From assembly GCF_049445995.1 (NCBI RefSeq), contig NZ_JBMSDZ010000009.1, positions 1 to 64,000 of the forward strand: 64,000 nucleotides of DNA. Reading direction: 5' to 3'. The stretch comes from Dyella_A sp049445995 (GTDB lineage Bacteria; Pseudomonadota; Gammaproteobacteria; Xanthomonadales; Rhodanobacteraceae). Both the position numbers and the translations under genes were made by a program. Positions 40,017 through 48,095 of the stretch are shown here, piece after piece. Under the pieces are notes generated by a model. It did no database searches. It was not told where the DNA came from and saw only the letters and a list, made by a program, of their open reading frames with translations. Position 1 is the first letter of the stretch. Every line of letters begins with the position of its first letter.

Positions 40017-40063
40017 AACTGGTGCACGGGTGCACGCATAGGGAATGCACCCGTGCACCAGTT
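40017..40063. promoter_or_regulatory. 18-bp perfect inverted repeat upstream of capsid operon
   Basis: Arms AACTGGTGCACGGGTGCA (40017-40034) and its exact complement (40046-40063) with an 11-base loop. It ends 9 bases before a strong -35 hexamer. It could terminate the replication operon (the tail is TTATTT, weak) or be the binding site of an activator or repressor for the head genes. Confidence 0.7.
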
Positions 40064-40071
40064 ATTTGTCA

Positions 40072-40100
40072 TTGACAGTACCTATCGTTTCGGCTATATC
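40072..40100 (+). promoter_or_regulatory. Strong sigma70-type promoter for the head operon
   Basis: TTGACA (40072-40077), 17-bp spacer, TATATC (40095-40100). The start point would be near 40107, about 45 bases before the capsid start. Nearly consensus, in a short A/T-rich window. Confidence 0.75.
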
Positions 40101-40152
40101 CATAGGCAACTGCCGTGAGGCAGCTACTTCCCTGCAGACGGAGTGACAAACG

Positions 40153-41385
40153 ATGAACCTTGCGAGTATTCGCGAGGCCAAGGCAAGCAAGGTGGCGGAG
40201 TGCCGCGCCTTGCTGGCCAAGGCCGAATCCGAGAAGCGTTCGCTCAACGCGGACGAATCGAAATCCTTCGACACCCTCAAGGTCGACATCGAGCGCCTGG
40301 AAGCGGACGAGACCCGGGCCGCGTTCATGGCCGAGGCCGAGCGCCGCATGGGCGGCGAGCCGGTGCAGGGTGACAAGAGCTTCGCCGACCTGGAGCGCAG
40401 CGTGTCCCTGCTGAGCGTGATCCGCGCCGGCATGGAAGGGCGCAGCCCGAGCGGGGCGGAAGCCGAATACCACGCCGAGGCGCAGCGCCGCAGTGGGCGC
40501 AGGGCGCAAGGCACCCTGGTGCCGCTGGCGGCACTGGAGAAGCGCGTCAACACGACCACCGGTGCCGGCGCGGTCGTCCCGACCGACCATCGCCCCGACC
40601 AGTACATCCAGCCGCTGCGCAACAAACTGCTGGCGCGCAAGCTGGGCGTGCGGGTGCTGTCCGGCCTGTCCGGTGACGTGTCCATCCCGAAGTTCGGTTC
40701 GGGCACCACCAGCGGCTGGGTGGCCGAGAACGGCGCCCTGAGCACGTCCGACATGAGCTTCGACTCGGTGGGCCTGACCCCCAAGCATGTTGGCGCCCTG
40801 TCGGAGATGAGCCGCCAGTTGATCCAGCAATCCAGCCCGGACGTCGAGCAGCTCCTGCGCGATGACCTGAGCTTCGGCATTGCGCAGGCGATCGACGCGG
40901 CGCTGATCATGGGCGGCGGCACGAATGAGCCGACCGGCATCCTGGCGACCAGCGGCATCCAGACCGCAAGCCTGGCCACGCTCACCTGGACCGCCGTCCT
41001 GGCGATGCTGGAGAAGCTGGACCTGGTGAACGCCACGGCGGCCAACTGGCTGACCAGCCCGAGGGTGCGGACCAAGCTTGCCAGCGTGCAGACGGCCGAT
41101 GCGCTGCCTTTCCTGCTGACCCACGGCCGGGTGGCGGACATTCCGCTGTCGAGCACGAATCAGGTGCCCGAGAAGGCCGGCAGCCCCAATACCGGCCGCC
41201 TGATCCTGGGCGACTTCGCGCAGGCCATGCTGGGCATCTGGTCCGAGCTGGACATCCTGGTCAACCCGTACGATTCGACCGCCTACGCGCGCGGCGGCGT
41301 GCTGGTGCGGGCCATGGCCACCTGCGACGTCGCCGTGCGCCACCCCGAGGCGTTCGTGGTGGCCGATGATGTCGCCATCGCCTGA
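40153..41385 (+). CDS. HK97-family major capsid protein
   Basis: 410 residues. N-terminal coiled-coil scaffold-like delta domain (about 1-90: LASIREAKASKVAECRALL and charged helices), then the HK97 fold starting near GAGAVVPTDHRPDQYIQPLR, with ELSEMSRQL-type spine helix (ALSEMSRQLIQQSSPDVEQLL), LIMGGGTNEPTGIL and the C-terminal RGGVLVRAMATCDVAVRHPEAF. It is the major shell protein of the satellite head; the delta domain is probably removed by the protease encoded next. First gene of the packaging operon, unlike most HK97 phages where the capsid follows portal and protease. Confidence 0.93.
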   Translation: MNLASIREAKASKVAECRALLAKAESEKRSLNADESKSFDTLKVDIERLEADETRAAFMAEAERRMGGEPVQGDKSFADLERSVSLLSVIRAGMEGRSPSGAEAEYHAEAQRRSGRRAQGTLVPLAALEKRVNTTTGAGAVVPTDHRPDQYIQPLRNKLLARKLGVRVLSGLSGDVSIPKFGSGTTSGWVAENGALSTSDMSFDSVGLTPKHVGALSEMSRQLIQQSSPDVEQLLRDDLSFGIAQAIDAALIMGGGTNEPTGILATSGIQTASLATLTWTAVLAMLEKLDLVNATAANWLTSPRVRTKLASVQTADALPFLLTHGRVADIPLSSTNQVPEKAGSPNTGRLILGDFAQAMLGIWSELDILVNPYDSTAYARGGVLVRAMATCDVAVRHPEAFVVADDVAIA

Positions 41386-41902
41386 GGTTGAACGTCGGGC
41401 CGCCGCTGAGCTGCGCGCCAGCGGCCGGCGCCTGGTCGGCTACGTCGCCCGCTACGGCGTGGAGGCGCGCATCGGCACGTTCGTGGAAACGATCGCGCCG
41501 GGCGCCTTCACCCGTGCGCTGGCGTCCGGGGCGGACATCCTGGCGCTGGCCGACCACGACCCCAAGGCGGTGCTGGGCCGCACCAAGTCCGGCACGCTGA
41601 CCTTGCGCGAGGATGCCGAGGGCCTGGCCTTCGAGCTGGCCCTGCCCGAGACGCAAGCGGGCCGTGATCTGCTGGCGCTGGCCGAACGCGGCGACCTGGG
41701 CGGCATGAGCTTCGGGTTCGTGGTGCCCGAGGGTGGCGACCACTGGAGCGGCAACACGCGCGAGCTGCGCAGCGTCGACCTGCACGAGGTGTCCGTGGTG
41801 CAGAGCTGGCCCGCCTACGAGCAGACCAGCGTGGCGGTGCGCTCGCGCCAGAGCGCCGATCACCTGGCGCTGCTGCGCCACTGGCTGGAGACCGTGCGAT
41901 GA
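41366..41902 (+). CDS. HK97-family prohead protease
   Basis: 178 residues, overlaps the capsid stop by 20 bases. Assemblin-like serine protease: GRRLVGYVARYGVEARIGTF, then the catalytic His in LADHDPKAVLGRT and Ser in GMSFGFVV. It processes the capsid delta domain during maturation. Two adjacent ATG codons (41366, 41369) are possible starts. Confidence 0.92.
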   Translation: MMSPSPEVERRAAAELRASGRRLVGYVARYGVEARIGTFVETIAPGAFTRALASGADILALADHDPKAVLGRTKSGTLTLREDAEGLAFELALPETQAGRDLLALAERGDLGGMSFGFVVPEGGDHWSGNTRELRSVDLHEVSVVQSWPAYEQTSVAVRSRQSADHLALLRHWLETVR

Positions 41903-43062
41903 AATGGCCCTTCCGGCGCGAGACCCGCAGCGCCAGCATCGCCGACCCGACGACCGGGACACTGTTCGGCATCGGCCCGACCACCAGCGGGCAGATTGTC
42001 ACGGCCGACACGGCCGAATCGCTGGCGGCGGTTTACGCCTGTGTGAGCACGATCGCCGAGACGATCGGCAGCCTGCCGCTGATCATCTACAAGCGCAGCG
42101 ATACGGGCCGCGAACGCGCCCCCGAGCATGCGCTCTACAAGCTGCTGCACGATGCCCCCAATGGCATCCAGACGGCGCTGGAGTTTCGCGAGACGCTGAC
42201 CGCGCACATGCTGCTGCGGGGCAACGGCTACGCCGAAGTCCTGTTCGACGGCGCCGGGCGCGTGCGGGAGCTGAAGCCGATCCACCCGACCCGCGTCACG
42301 GTCCTGAAGCTGGACAACGGCCGCCTGGCCTATGACGTGCAGGATGACAACGGCCGCATGCGCCGGCTGCTGCAGGAAGAGGTGCTCCACCTGCGCGATC
42401 GCAGCGACAACGGCCTGACCGGCAAGAGCCGCATCAGCGTGGCCCGCGAGTCCCTGGGGCTGGCCCTGGCCGAGCTGGAGCACGGCACGCGCACCTTCGC
42501 CAACGGCACCAAGCTGGCGGGTGCCCTGAAGCTGGCGGGTGTCATGGACCCGGACGCCATGGCTCGGCTGCGCACGTCCTGGGGCACGCAGTACGCGGGC
42601 GGCCCCAACGCCGGCAAGGTCGCGATCCTGGAAAGCGGCATGGAGTTCCAGCCCTTCAGCATGAGCCTGGAGGATGCCGAGTGGATCGCGGCCCGGCAGA
42701 TGAGCGTGCAGGAAGTGGCCCGTCTGTTCCGGGTGCCGCCGGTCATGATCGGCGACCTGACACACGCCAACTACTCCAACTCCGTGGAGATGAACCGCTG
42801 GTTCGTCACGCACTCCCTGCGCCGCCACCTGGTCGCCTGGGAGCAGGCCATCAGCACGCAGCTACTGAGCGAGGATGGCCGCCGCACCTACTTCCCCGAG
42901 CACAACGTGGAAGGGCTGCTGCGCGGCGATAGCGCCAACCGTGCCGCGTTCTACAAGTCCGGCATCGAGGCTGGCTGGATGCTGCCGAGCGAGGCCCGCC
43001 AACTGGAAAACCTGCCTGCCGTGGAGGGAATCGACGATGCCAAGCAACCCAACCGGGCGTAA
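41899..43062 (+). CDS. HK97-family portal protein
   Basis: 387 residues. The dodecameric ring at the head vertex through which DNA enters. Family segments are clear: ESLAAVYACVSTIAETIGSL, HMLLRGNGYAEV, MEFQPFSMSLEDAEWI, QEVARLFRVPPVMIGD and the C-terminal GDSANRAAFYKSGIEAGWM. Length is normal for the HK97 portal group. Overlaps the protease stop by 4 bases. Confidence 0.93.
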   Translation: MKWPFRRETRSASIADPTTGTLFGIGPTTSGQIVTADTAESLAAVYACVSTIAETIGSLPLIIYKRSDTGRERAPEHALYKLLHDAPNGIQTALEFRETLTAHMLLRGNGYAEVLFDGAGRVRELKPIHPTRVTVLKLDNGRLAYDVQDDNGRMRRLLQEEVLHLRDRSDNGLTGKSRISVARESLGLALAELEHGTRTFANGTKLAGALKLAGVMDPDAMARLRTSWGTQYAGGPNAGKVAILESGMEFQPFSMSLEDAEWIAARQMSVQEVARLFRVPPVMIGDLTHANYSNSVEMNRWFVTHSLRRHLVAWEQAISTQLLSEDGRRTYFPEHNVEGLLRGDSANRAAFYKSGIEAGWMLPSEARQLENLPAVEGIDDAKQPNRA

Positions 43063-43405
43063 CGCGGACCCGCGCCGAACGATCCCGCTCAACAGTGCGC
43101 GGTGGCAGAAGCTGCGCGCCAGCGTCCTGGCCCGCGAACCCCTGTGCCGGTACTGCGCACGCCGGGGCCAGAGCGTGCCGGCCACGGACGTGGACCATAT
43201 CAGCGGCGACCCGAGCGACAACAGCCCGGACAACCTGCAGCCCCTGTGTCACGAGTGCCATAGCGAGAAGACCGCGCGTGACCAGCACTACATGGCCACG
43301 GGCGTCTGGCGTCCACTCAAGGGCTGCGACGTCAACGGCTGGCCGATGGACGAGCGCCACCCATGGAATGCCGACCCGAAATCACGGGGAACCGAGCGGC
43401 GTTAG
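43037..43405 (+). CDS. HNH endonuclease of the packaging module
   Basis: 122 residues. HNH motif DVDHISGDPSDNSPDNLQPL followed by CHECHSEKT, with zinc-binding CRYC near 33-36. In HK97-type cos phages a small HNH protein next to the terminase stimulates cos cleavage; the neighbouring terminase genes support the same role here. Start ATG at 43037 lies within the portal 3' end in another frame. Confidence 0.9.
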   Translation: MPSNPTGRNADPRRTIPLNSARWQKLRASVLAREPLCRYCARRGQSVPATDVDHISGDPSDNSPDNLQPLCHECHSEKTARDQHYMATGVWRPLKGCDVNGWPMDERHPWNADPKSRGTERR

Positions 43406-43446
43406 ACCGGGCGTTCCCCTTTCTTTCATTGCTAAGTGAGGCTTAC

Positions 43447-43902
43447 ATGACCCGCCCGAGGAATCCCCGCTCCGACAGCGCCGCAGCGGCCGTGCAGGCG
43501 GCGCAGAACATCGCCCTGGGACCCCTGCCGGTTCCGGCCCACATCACGCTCCCGGACGCCTGCACGCCGTTCTGGGAGGCGATCATGCGCAACCGACCCC
43601 GCCACCGGTGGAACGATGCCGACCTGGCCCACGCGGTGACCCTGGCGCGGGCGCAGTGCGACGTGCAACGGCTGCTGGTCGAGATCGCGGCCGAAGGCGA
43701 TGTCATCGACGGCAAGCCCAACCCCAAGCACGTCATCGTCGAGCGGCTGATCAAGCGAGCGTCGGCGCTGTCGACCCTCTTGCACGTCCACGCCGAGGCC
43801 ACGCAAGGCCGCGTGCAGAATCAGGGCAACACCCTGGAGCTGGAACGCGAAGCCGAGGCGGAAGCCGACCCCCTCATCCCCACGCTGCGCATCGTATCGT
43901 GA
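43447..43902 (+). CDS. terS: Terminase small subunit
   Basis: 151 residues of the P27-like small terminase group. ITLPDACTPFWEAIMRNRPR with WNDADLAHAVTLARAQ, and the conserved VIDGKPNPKHVIVERL segment. It recognises cos/pac DNA and loads the large subunit. TGA overlaps the start GTG of the large subunit. In satellites this subunit directs packaging of satellite rather than helper DNA. Confidence 0.88.
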   Translation: MTRPRNPRSDSAAAAVQAAQNIALGPLPVPAHITLPDACTPFWEAIMRNRPRHRWNDADLAHAVTLARAQCDVQRLLVEIAAEGDVIDGKPNPKHVIVERLIKRASALSTLLHVHAEATQGRVQNQGNTLELEREAEAEADPLIPTLRIVS

Positions 43903-45404
43903 GCCGCGCCGCCCGCATCATCGAGTTCATCGAGCGCTACTGCCTGACGCCGGACGGCGCCAAGGTGGGGCAGCCGATGGTGCTGGCCGAGTTCCAGCGG
44001 CAATTCATCCGGGAGGTGTACGACAACCCGGCAGGCACGCGCCGCGCCTATCTGTCCATTTCCCGTAAGAATGGAAAAACGGGTCTGATTGCCGGCCTGC
44101 TGCTGGCGCACCTGGTCGGACCGGAGGCCAAGCAGAACGCGCAGATTGTGTCGGGCGCGATGAGTCGCGACCAAGCGGCGCTGGTGTTCAACCTGGCGGC
44201 CAAGATGGTGCAGCTCAACCCGAAGCTGGCATCCATCGTGCGCATCGTGCCGAGCGGCAAGCGGCTGATCGGGCTGCCGCTGAATACCGAGCTCCGGGCG
44301 CTGGCGGCGGACGGCAAGACCGCCCACGGCCTTTCCCCGGTGCTGGCGATCCTGGACGAGGCTGGGCAGGTACGCGGCCCGCGCAGCGAGTTCATCGACG
44401 CCATCGTGACCAGTCAGGGCGCGCACGCCGAACCGTTGCTGCTGGTCATCAGCACGCAAGCGGCCAGCGATGCGGACCTGTTGAGCGTCTGGCTTGACGA
44501 TGCCCTGGCCAGCGAAGACCCGCGCATCGTGTGCCACCTGCACGCGGCGCCGGCCGGGTGCGAGCTGGACGACCGCGACGCCTGGCGAGCCGCCAACCCG
44601 GCGCTGGGCCTCTTCCGCGGCGAAGACGATCTGGCCGAGCAGATGAAGCAGGCCAAGCGCATGCCGAGCGCCGAGAACATGGCGCGCAACCTGCTGCTGA
44701 ACCAGCGCGTGTCGACCGAATCCCCGTTCGTGAGCCCGGGCGTCTGGCGCGATAACGGCGCCGAACCGGAACCCTTCGACGGCCCGGTGTTCGCCGGCCT
44801 GGATCTGTCCGCCCGCTGCGACCTGACCGCCTTTGTCCTGGTGGGGAAAGTGGGCGACGTCTGGCAGGTACAGCCCTACTTCTGGGCGCCGGAACAGGGC
44901 CTGGCCGAGCGCGCACGCCGGGATCGCACCGACTACACCACTTGGGCGCGGCTAGGTTTCCTGCGCACCACGCCGGGCGCCAGCGTCGACTATGCCCACG
45001 TTGCCGCCGAACTCGCGGAGCTGACGGCCGCCCTGGACGTGCAGGCGATCGCCTACGACCGCTGGCGCATGGACGTCCTGCAGCGCGAATTGACCGCGCT
45101 GGGCGTCAGCCTGCCGCTGGTGCCGTTCGGGCAGGGCTACAAGGACATGGGGCCGGCCGTCGACGCACTGGAGGCGGAACTGGTCAACGGCCGCATGGCG
45201 CACGGCATGCACCCGGTGCTGACCCTGTGCGCCGCCAACGCCGTGGTGACCAAAGACCCGGCCGGCAGTCGCAAGCTGGACAAGAGCCGCGCCACCGGCC
45301 GCATTGACGGCATGGTGGCGTTGGCCATGGCGATGGGCGCCGCCCAGACCGCCGAGCCGATCCCCGCCAACCCCTACGCCGAACGCGGCTTCCTTTTCCT
45401 GTGA
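43899..45404 (+). CDS. terL: Terminase large subunit
   Basis: 501 residues (GTG start). Packaging motor ATPase plus nuclease of the Terminase_1 family: Walker A variant LSISRKNGKTGLIAGLL near 45-60, adenine/Walker B LAILDEAGQV, coupling motif LLLVISTQA, and nuclease domain with GLDLSARCDLTAFV and a C-terminal DGMVALAMAMGAA carrying metal-binding acidic residues. Full length for the family, with all catalytic motifs intact. Confidence 0.94.
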   Translation: MSRAARIIEFIERYCLTPDGAKVGQPMVLAEFQRQFIREVYDNPAGTRRAYLSISRKNGKTGLIAGLLLAHLVGPEAKQNAQIVSGAMSRDQAALVFNLAAKMVQLNPKLASIVRIVPSGKRLIGLPLNTELRALAADGKTAHGLSPVLAILDEAGQVRGPRSEFIDAIVTSQGAHAEPLLLVISTQAASDADLLSVWLDDALASEDPRIVCHLHAAPAGCELDDRDAWRAANPALGLFRGEDDLAEQMKQAKRMPSAENMARNLLLNQRVSTESPFVSPGVWRDNGAEPEPFDGPVFAGLDLSARCDLTAFVLVGKVGDVWQVQPYFWAPEQGLAERARRDRTDYTTWARLGFLRTTPGASVDYAHVAAELAELTAALDVQAIAYDRWRMDVLQRELTALGVSLPLVPFGQGYKDMGPAVDALEAELVNGRMAHGMHPVLTLCAANAVVTKDPAGSRKLDKSRATGRIDGMVALAMAMGAAQTAEPIPANPYAERGFLFL

Positions 45405-45413
45405 GGTGACCCC

Positions 45414-45725
45414 ATGACCGAACCCGTATCCCTGGACGAAGCCAAACTGCACCTGCGCGTGGACGATACGGCAGACGACAGCCTGATCACTCCCCTGATC
45501 ACGGCCGCCCGCGAGCACGTCGAGAAGTTCATCAAGCGCCCCGTGCCCTGGCAGGACGAAGCGGGCGCCGACGTGGCCGTGCCGGCATCCATCAAGGTGG
45601 CGATCCTGCTGATCGTGGGCGACCTGTACGCCAACCGCGAAGGGCAGTTCGTGGGCGTGGCCCGCGTCCACAACCCGACCCTGGACCGGCTGCTGTGGCC
45701 CTACCGCGAACTGGCGGTGGCGTGA
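45414..45725 (+). CDS. Head-tail connector protein (gp6-like)
   Basis: 103 residues of the HK97 gp6/YqbG-like connector family: VSLDEAKLHLRVDDTADDSL, LITAAREHVEKFIKRPV, ASIKVAILLIVGDLYANRE and the final LLWPYREL. It forms the ring beneath the portal to which the neck attaches. The stop overlaps the next start (TGATG). Confidence 0.92.
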   Translation: MTEPVSLDEAKLHLRVDDTADDSLITPLITAAREHVEKFIKRPVPWQDEAGADVAVPASIKVAILLIVGDLYANREGQFVGVARVHNPTLDRLLWPYRELAVA

Positions 45726-45935
45726 TGCGCGCCGGCAACCTGCGCCATTGGGTGACGATCGAGCATCGTGCATCGGTATAGACGTCCAAACGTATAAACG
45801 TATAAACGTTTAAGCGTATAAACGTTTAGGCGTATAAACGTTTAAGCGTATAAAAACGTCCAGAACGTGTTGTTCCGTGGTATCGCCTACACGATCAAGG
45901 CGGTGCTCAAGAGGGCACCTTCGACCGCAGGCTGA
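45725..45935 (+). pseudogene. Head-tail adaptor/closure protein, disrupted
   Basis: Starts correctly as MRAGNLRHWVTIEHRASV, the N-terminus typical of Phage_H_T_join adaptors, then reaches TAG at 45779-45781. After the 8-bp repeat array the family's C-terminal strand resumes as VLFRGIAYTIKAVL (45867-45908). The middle (about 60 residues) is missing and replaced by the array. The product would not fold; the helper phage may supply the function, or the element is defective at this step. Confidence 0.75.
45780..45861. repeat. Tandem 8-bp repeat array, met-box-like
   Basis: Nine uninterrupted 8-bp units (45780-45851), AGACGTCC then AAACGTAT, AAACGTAT, AAACGTTT, AAGCGTAT, and so on, plus a tenth AAACGTCC (45854-45861) shifted by two bases. 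CGT is invariant; consensus A(A/G)(A/G)CGT(A/T)T. Unit length and palindromic core match MetJ met-boxes (AGACGTCT). It is far more A/T-rich than any neighbouring DNA and interrupts the adaptor gene. Confidence 0.9.
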
Positions 45936-46165
45936 TTCGACCGCATGCCGACCTTGGTCACCACGTCCACCCAATAGCTGCTGCGAGGAAAGGCGGCACG
46001 GGCTCGCAGCGAAAGAAGATTCCCGTCCGCCCCCGGCAAGCGGTGAGTGCTGGGGCATGAACAACCGCCGCAGCATGGGGCGGGGGTTTGCCCTTGCGGG
46101 CGCTTCCCCCTCGCTGACCATGTCGAAGCCCCGCCATGCCGTGCGCTGGCGGGGCTTTGTTTTTT
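45936..46165 (+). ncRNA. Candidate structured RNA at the right end of the element
   Basis: No gene is supported in this stretch. A hairpin, GGGGG-TTT-GCCC paired to GGGC-GCTT-CCCCC (46082-46110), is followed by a strong intrinsic terminator (46126-46165). The combination fits a small RNA or the structured 3' end of the head operon. No promoter was identified. Confidence 0.3.
46126..46165 (+). terminator. Intrinsic terminator of the element
   Basis: AAGCCCCGCCA (46126-46136) pairs with TGGCGGGGCTT (46147-46157), 10-base loop, followed by a T-rich run to 46165. It stops plus-strand transcription of the head operon before the tRNA. Confidence 0.9.
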
Positions 46166-46224
46166 GCTGTTACCACGCTGTTACCAACGAAAAAGGCCAC
46201 CGGGGAAGGTGGCCTAAGTCATTG
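46166..46224. promoter_or_regulatory. Candidate integrase arm-type sites, right end
   Basis: GCTGTTAC at 46166-46173 and 46177-46184 (11-bp period) and CTAAGTCATTG at 46214-46224, all matching copies just inside attL in the same orientation. They lie between the terminator and attR. Confidence 0.55.
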
Positions 46225-46230
46225 TTTTTC

Positions 46231-46308
<78 letters not shown>

Positions 46309-46471
46309 TGGGAGCCGCGCATTCTAGCGATGCCCCTCGGTCTTGGCAACAGGGCAGGGTGCCGGGCAGGGTGCCGCGAGCGTCCGTGCGGCGGGGAGCC
46401 GCGCCGGCCATCTGCTAATCTTGCGGGCTGCCGATTCACGGCCATCCGTCACCGCAAAGTTAGAGGATCCC

Positions 46472-47857
46472 ATGGCGCTTACCCCGGCCCGCACCATGCC
46501 CGGCGTGCTCGAGCTGCTGCCGCTCGACCAGATCGCGTTCCAGCGCATGCTCGACACGATCCGCCGCAACTACGAGCGCTTCGGCTTCCTGCCGATCGAG
46601 ACCCCGGTGATCGAATACTCCGACGTGCTGCTGACCAAGACCGGCGGCGAGACCGAGCGCCAGGTGTATTTCGTGCAGTCCACCGGCGCGCTCAACGCCG
46701 AGAAGGACGCCGACGGGGTTCCCGAGCTGGCGTTGCGCTTCGACCTCACCGTGCCGCTGGCCCGCTATGTCGCCGAGCACGAGCGCGAGCTCAGCTTCCC
46801 GTTCCGCCGCTACCAGATGCAGCGCGTGTACCGCGGCGAGCGCGCCCAGCGCGGCCGCTTCCGCGAGTTCTACCAGTGCGACATCGACGTGATCGGCAAG
46901 GACAGCCTGTCGATCCGCTACGACGCCGAGGTGCCGGCGGTGATCTACAGCGTGTTCCGCGAGCTCAACGTGGGCGCGTTCACCATCCAGCTCAACAACC
47001 GCAAGCTGATGCGCGGCTACTTCGAGAAGCTCGGCATCGCCGACGCCGAGCAGCAGATGCTGGTGCTGCGCGAGGTGGACAAGCTGGACAAGCGCGGCGC
47101 CGACTACGTGCGCGACGCGCTCACCGGCGAGGCGTTCGGCCTCAGCGCCGAGGTGGCCAACCAGATTCTCGCCTTCGTGCAGCTGCGCTCCACCTCGCTG
47201 CAGGATGCGTACGACAAGCTCGATGCGCTGGGCCAGGGCCCCGAAGCGATGGAGCAGGGCCGCGCCGAACTGAAGGAAGTGCTGGGCCTGATCCACGCCT
47301 TCGGCGTGCCGGAGACGCACTACGCGCTCAACCTCTCGATCGCCCGCGGCCTGGATTACTACACCGGCACCGTCTACGAGACCACGCTCAACGACCACCC
47401 GCAGATCGGCTCGGTCTGCTCCGGCGGCCGCTACGAGAACCTGGCCGGGCAGTACACCAGGTCGCACCTGCCGGGCGTGGGCATCTCGATCGGCCTGACC
47501 CGCCTGTACTGGCAACTGCGCGACGCCGGCCTGGTCAACACCGCGCAGAGCACGGTGGACGTGCTGGTGACGCAGATGGACGAGGCGCAGCTGCCCGCCT
47601 ATCTGGCAGTGGCCAGCGAACTGCGCAGCGCCGGCATCGCCACCGAGGTGGTGCTGGAGGCCGGCAAGCTCGGCAAGCAGTTCAAGTACGCCGACCGCGC
47701 CGGCATCCGCTTCGTGCTGGTGCTGGGCGAAGACGAGCTGGCCAAGGGCGTGGTGACGGTGAAGGACCTGCGCCGCGAGGACCAGTTCGAGGTGGCGCGC
47801 GGGGAGTTGATCAAGGCGTTGCGGGTTGAGCTGGAGCAGGCGGCGGTGATGGGGTGA
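46472..47857 (+). CDS. hisS: Histidyl-tRNA synthetase
   Basis: 461-residue class II aminoacyl-tRNA synthetase. Motif 1 near FERMLDT-like LPLDQIAFQRMLDTIRRNYE, motif 2 YRGERAQRGRFREFYQCDID, the HisRS signature GLDYYTGTVYE, motif 3 GVGISIGLTRL, and an anticodon-binding domain from about 360. Charges tRNA-His in the cytoplasm. The start MALTPARTMPG was chosen from the family N-terminus; a longer upstream frame overlaps non-coding DNA. Confidence 0.95.
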   Translation: MALTPARTMPGVLELLPLDQIAFQRMLDTIRRNYERFGFLPIETPVIEYSDVLLTKTGGETERQVYFVQSTGALNAEKDADGVPELALRFDLTVPLARYVAEHERELSFPFRRYQMQRVYRGERAQRGRFREFYQCDIDVIGKDSLSIRYDAEVPAVIYSVFRELNVGAFTIQLNNRKLMRGYFEKLGIADAEQQMLVLREVDKLDKRGADYVRDALTGEAFGLSAEVANQILAFVQLRSTSLQDAYDKLDALGQGPEAMEQGRAELKEVLGLIHAFGVPETHYALNLSIARGLDYYTGTVYETTLNDHPQIGSVCSGGRYENLAGQYTRSHLPGVGISIGLTRLYWQLRDAGLVNTAQSTVDVLVTQMDEAQLPAYLAVASELRSAGIATEVVLEAGKLGKQFKYADRAGIRFVLVLGEDELAKGVVTVKDLRREDQFEVARGELIKALRVELEQAAVMG

Positions 47858-47921
47858 GGGGCGATGGCTCTGGGGCGTCGTGCCGAGCCGGCCCGCGCCG
47901 TCATTCCAAAACCCTCCTCGC

Positions 47922-48026
47922 CGTCATTCCCGCGCAAGCGGGAATCCATCTTGCTCTTGCCGCCAAAGGCGAAAATGGATGACCAGACATTCGTCTGTTG
48001 AGAGCCCCGCTTGCGCGGGAATGACG
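47922..48026. repeat. REP palindrome, CGTCATTCCCGCG family
   Basis: 21-bp inverted repeat (47922-47942 with 48006-48026) around a 63-base centre. Arms begin CGTCATTCCCGCG. A second member is at 56552-56631. It lies directly upstream of the GIY-YIG gene. Confidence 0.88.
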
Positions 48027-48095
48027 TGAGGATAGATGGAGCGATCGCCGTCAATCGATCGCCAAGCAATAAGCCACAACCATAAGAAGACACGG

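Noticed and set aside
45780..45861. CRISPR array
   Set aside because: Units are 8 bp and contiguous with no spacers, and there are no cas genes.
45780..45861. Proven MetJ operator
   Set aside because: Only geometry and partial consensus agree. No metJ gene or methionine gene is next to it, so it is reported as met-box-like, not as a MetJ site.
35461..45935. Element called as a complete prophage
   Set aside because: No tail tube, tape measure, baseplate, holin, lysin or repressor genes are present; the packaging module runs directly into the attachment site, so a satellite fits better.
45958..46200. 80-residue minus-strand open frame near attR
   Set aside because: It overlaps a terminator and hairpin on the other strand and has atypical composition; a structured RNA or non-coding DNA explains the sequence better.
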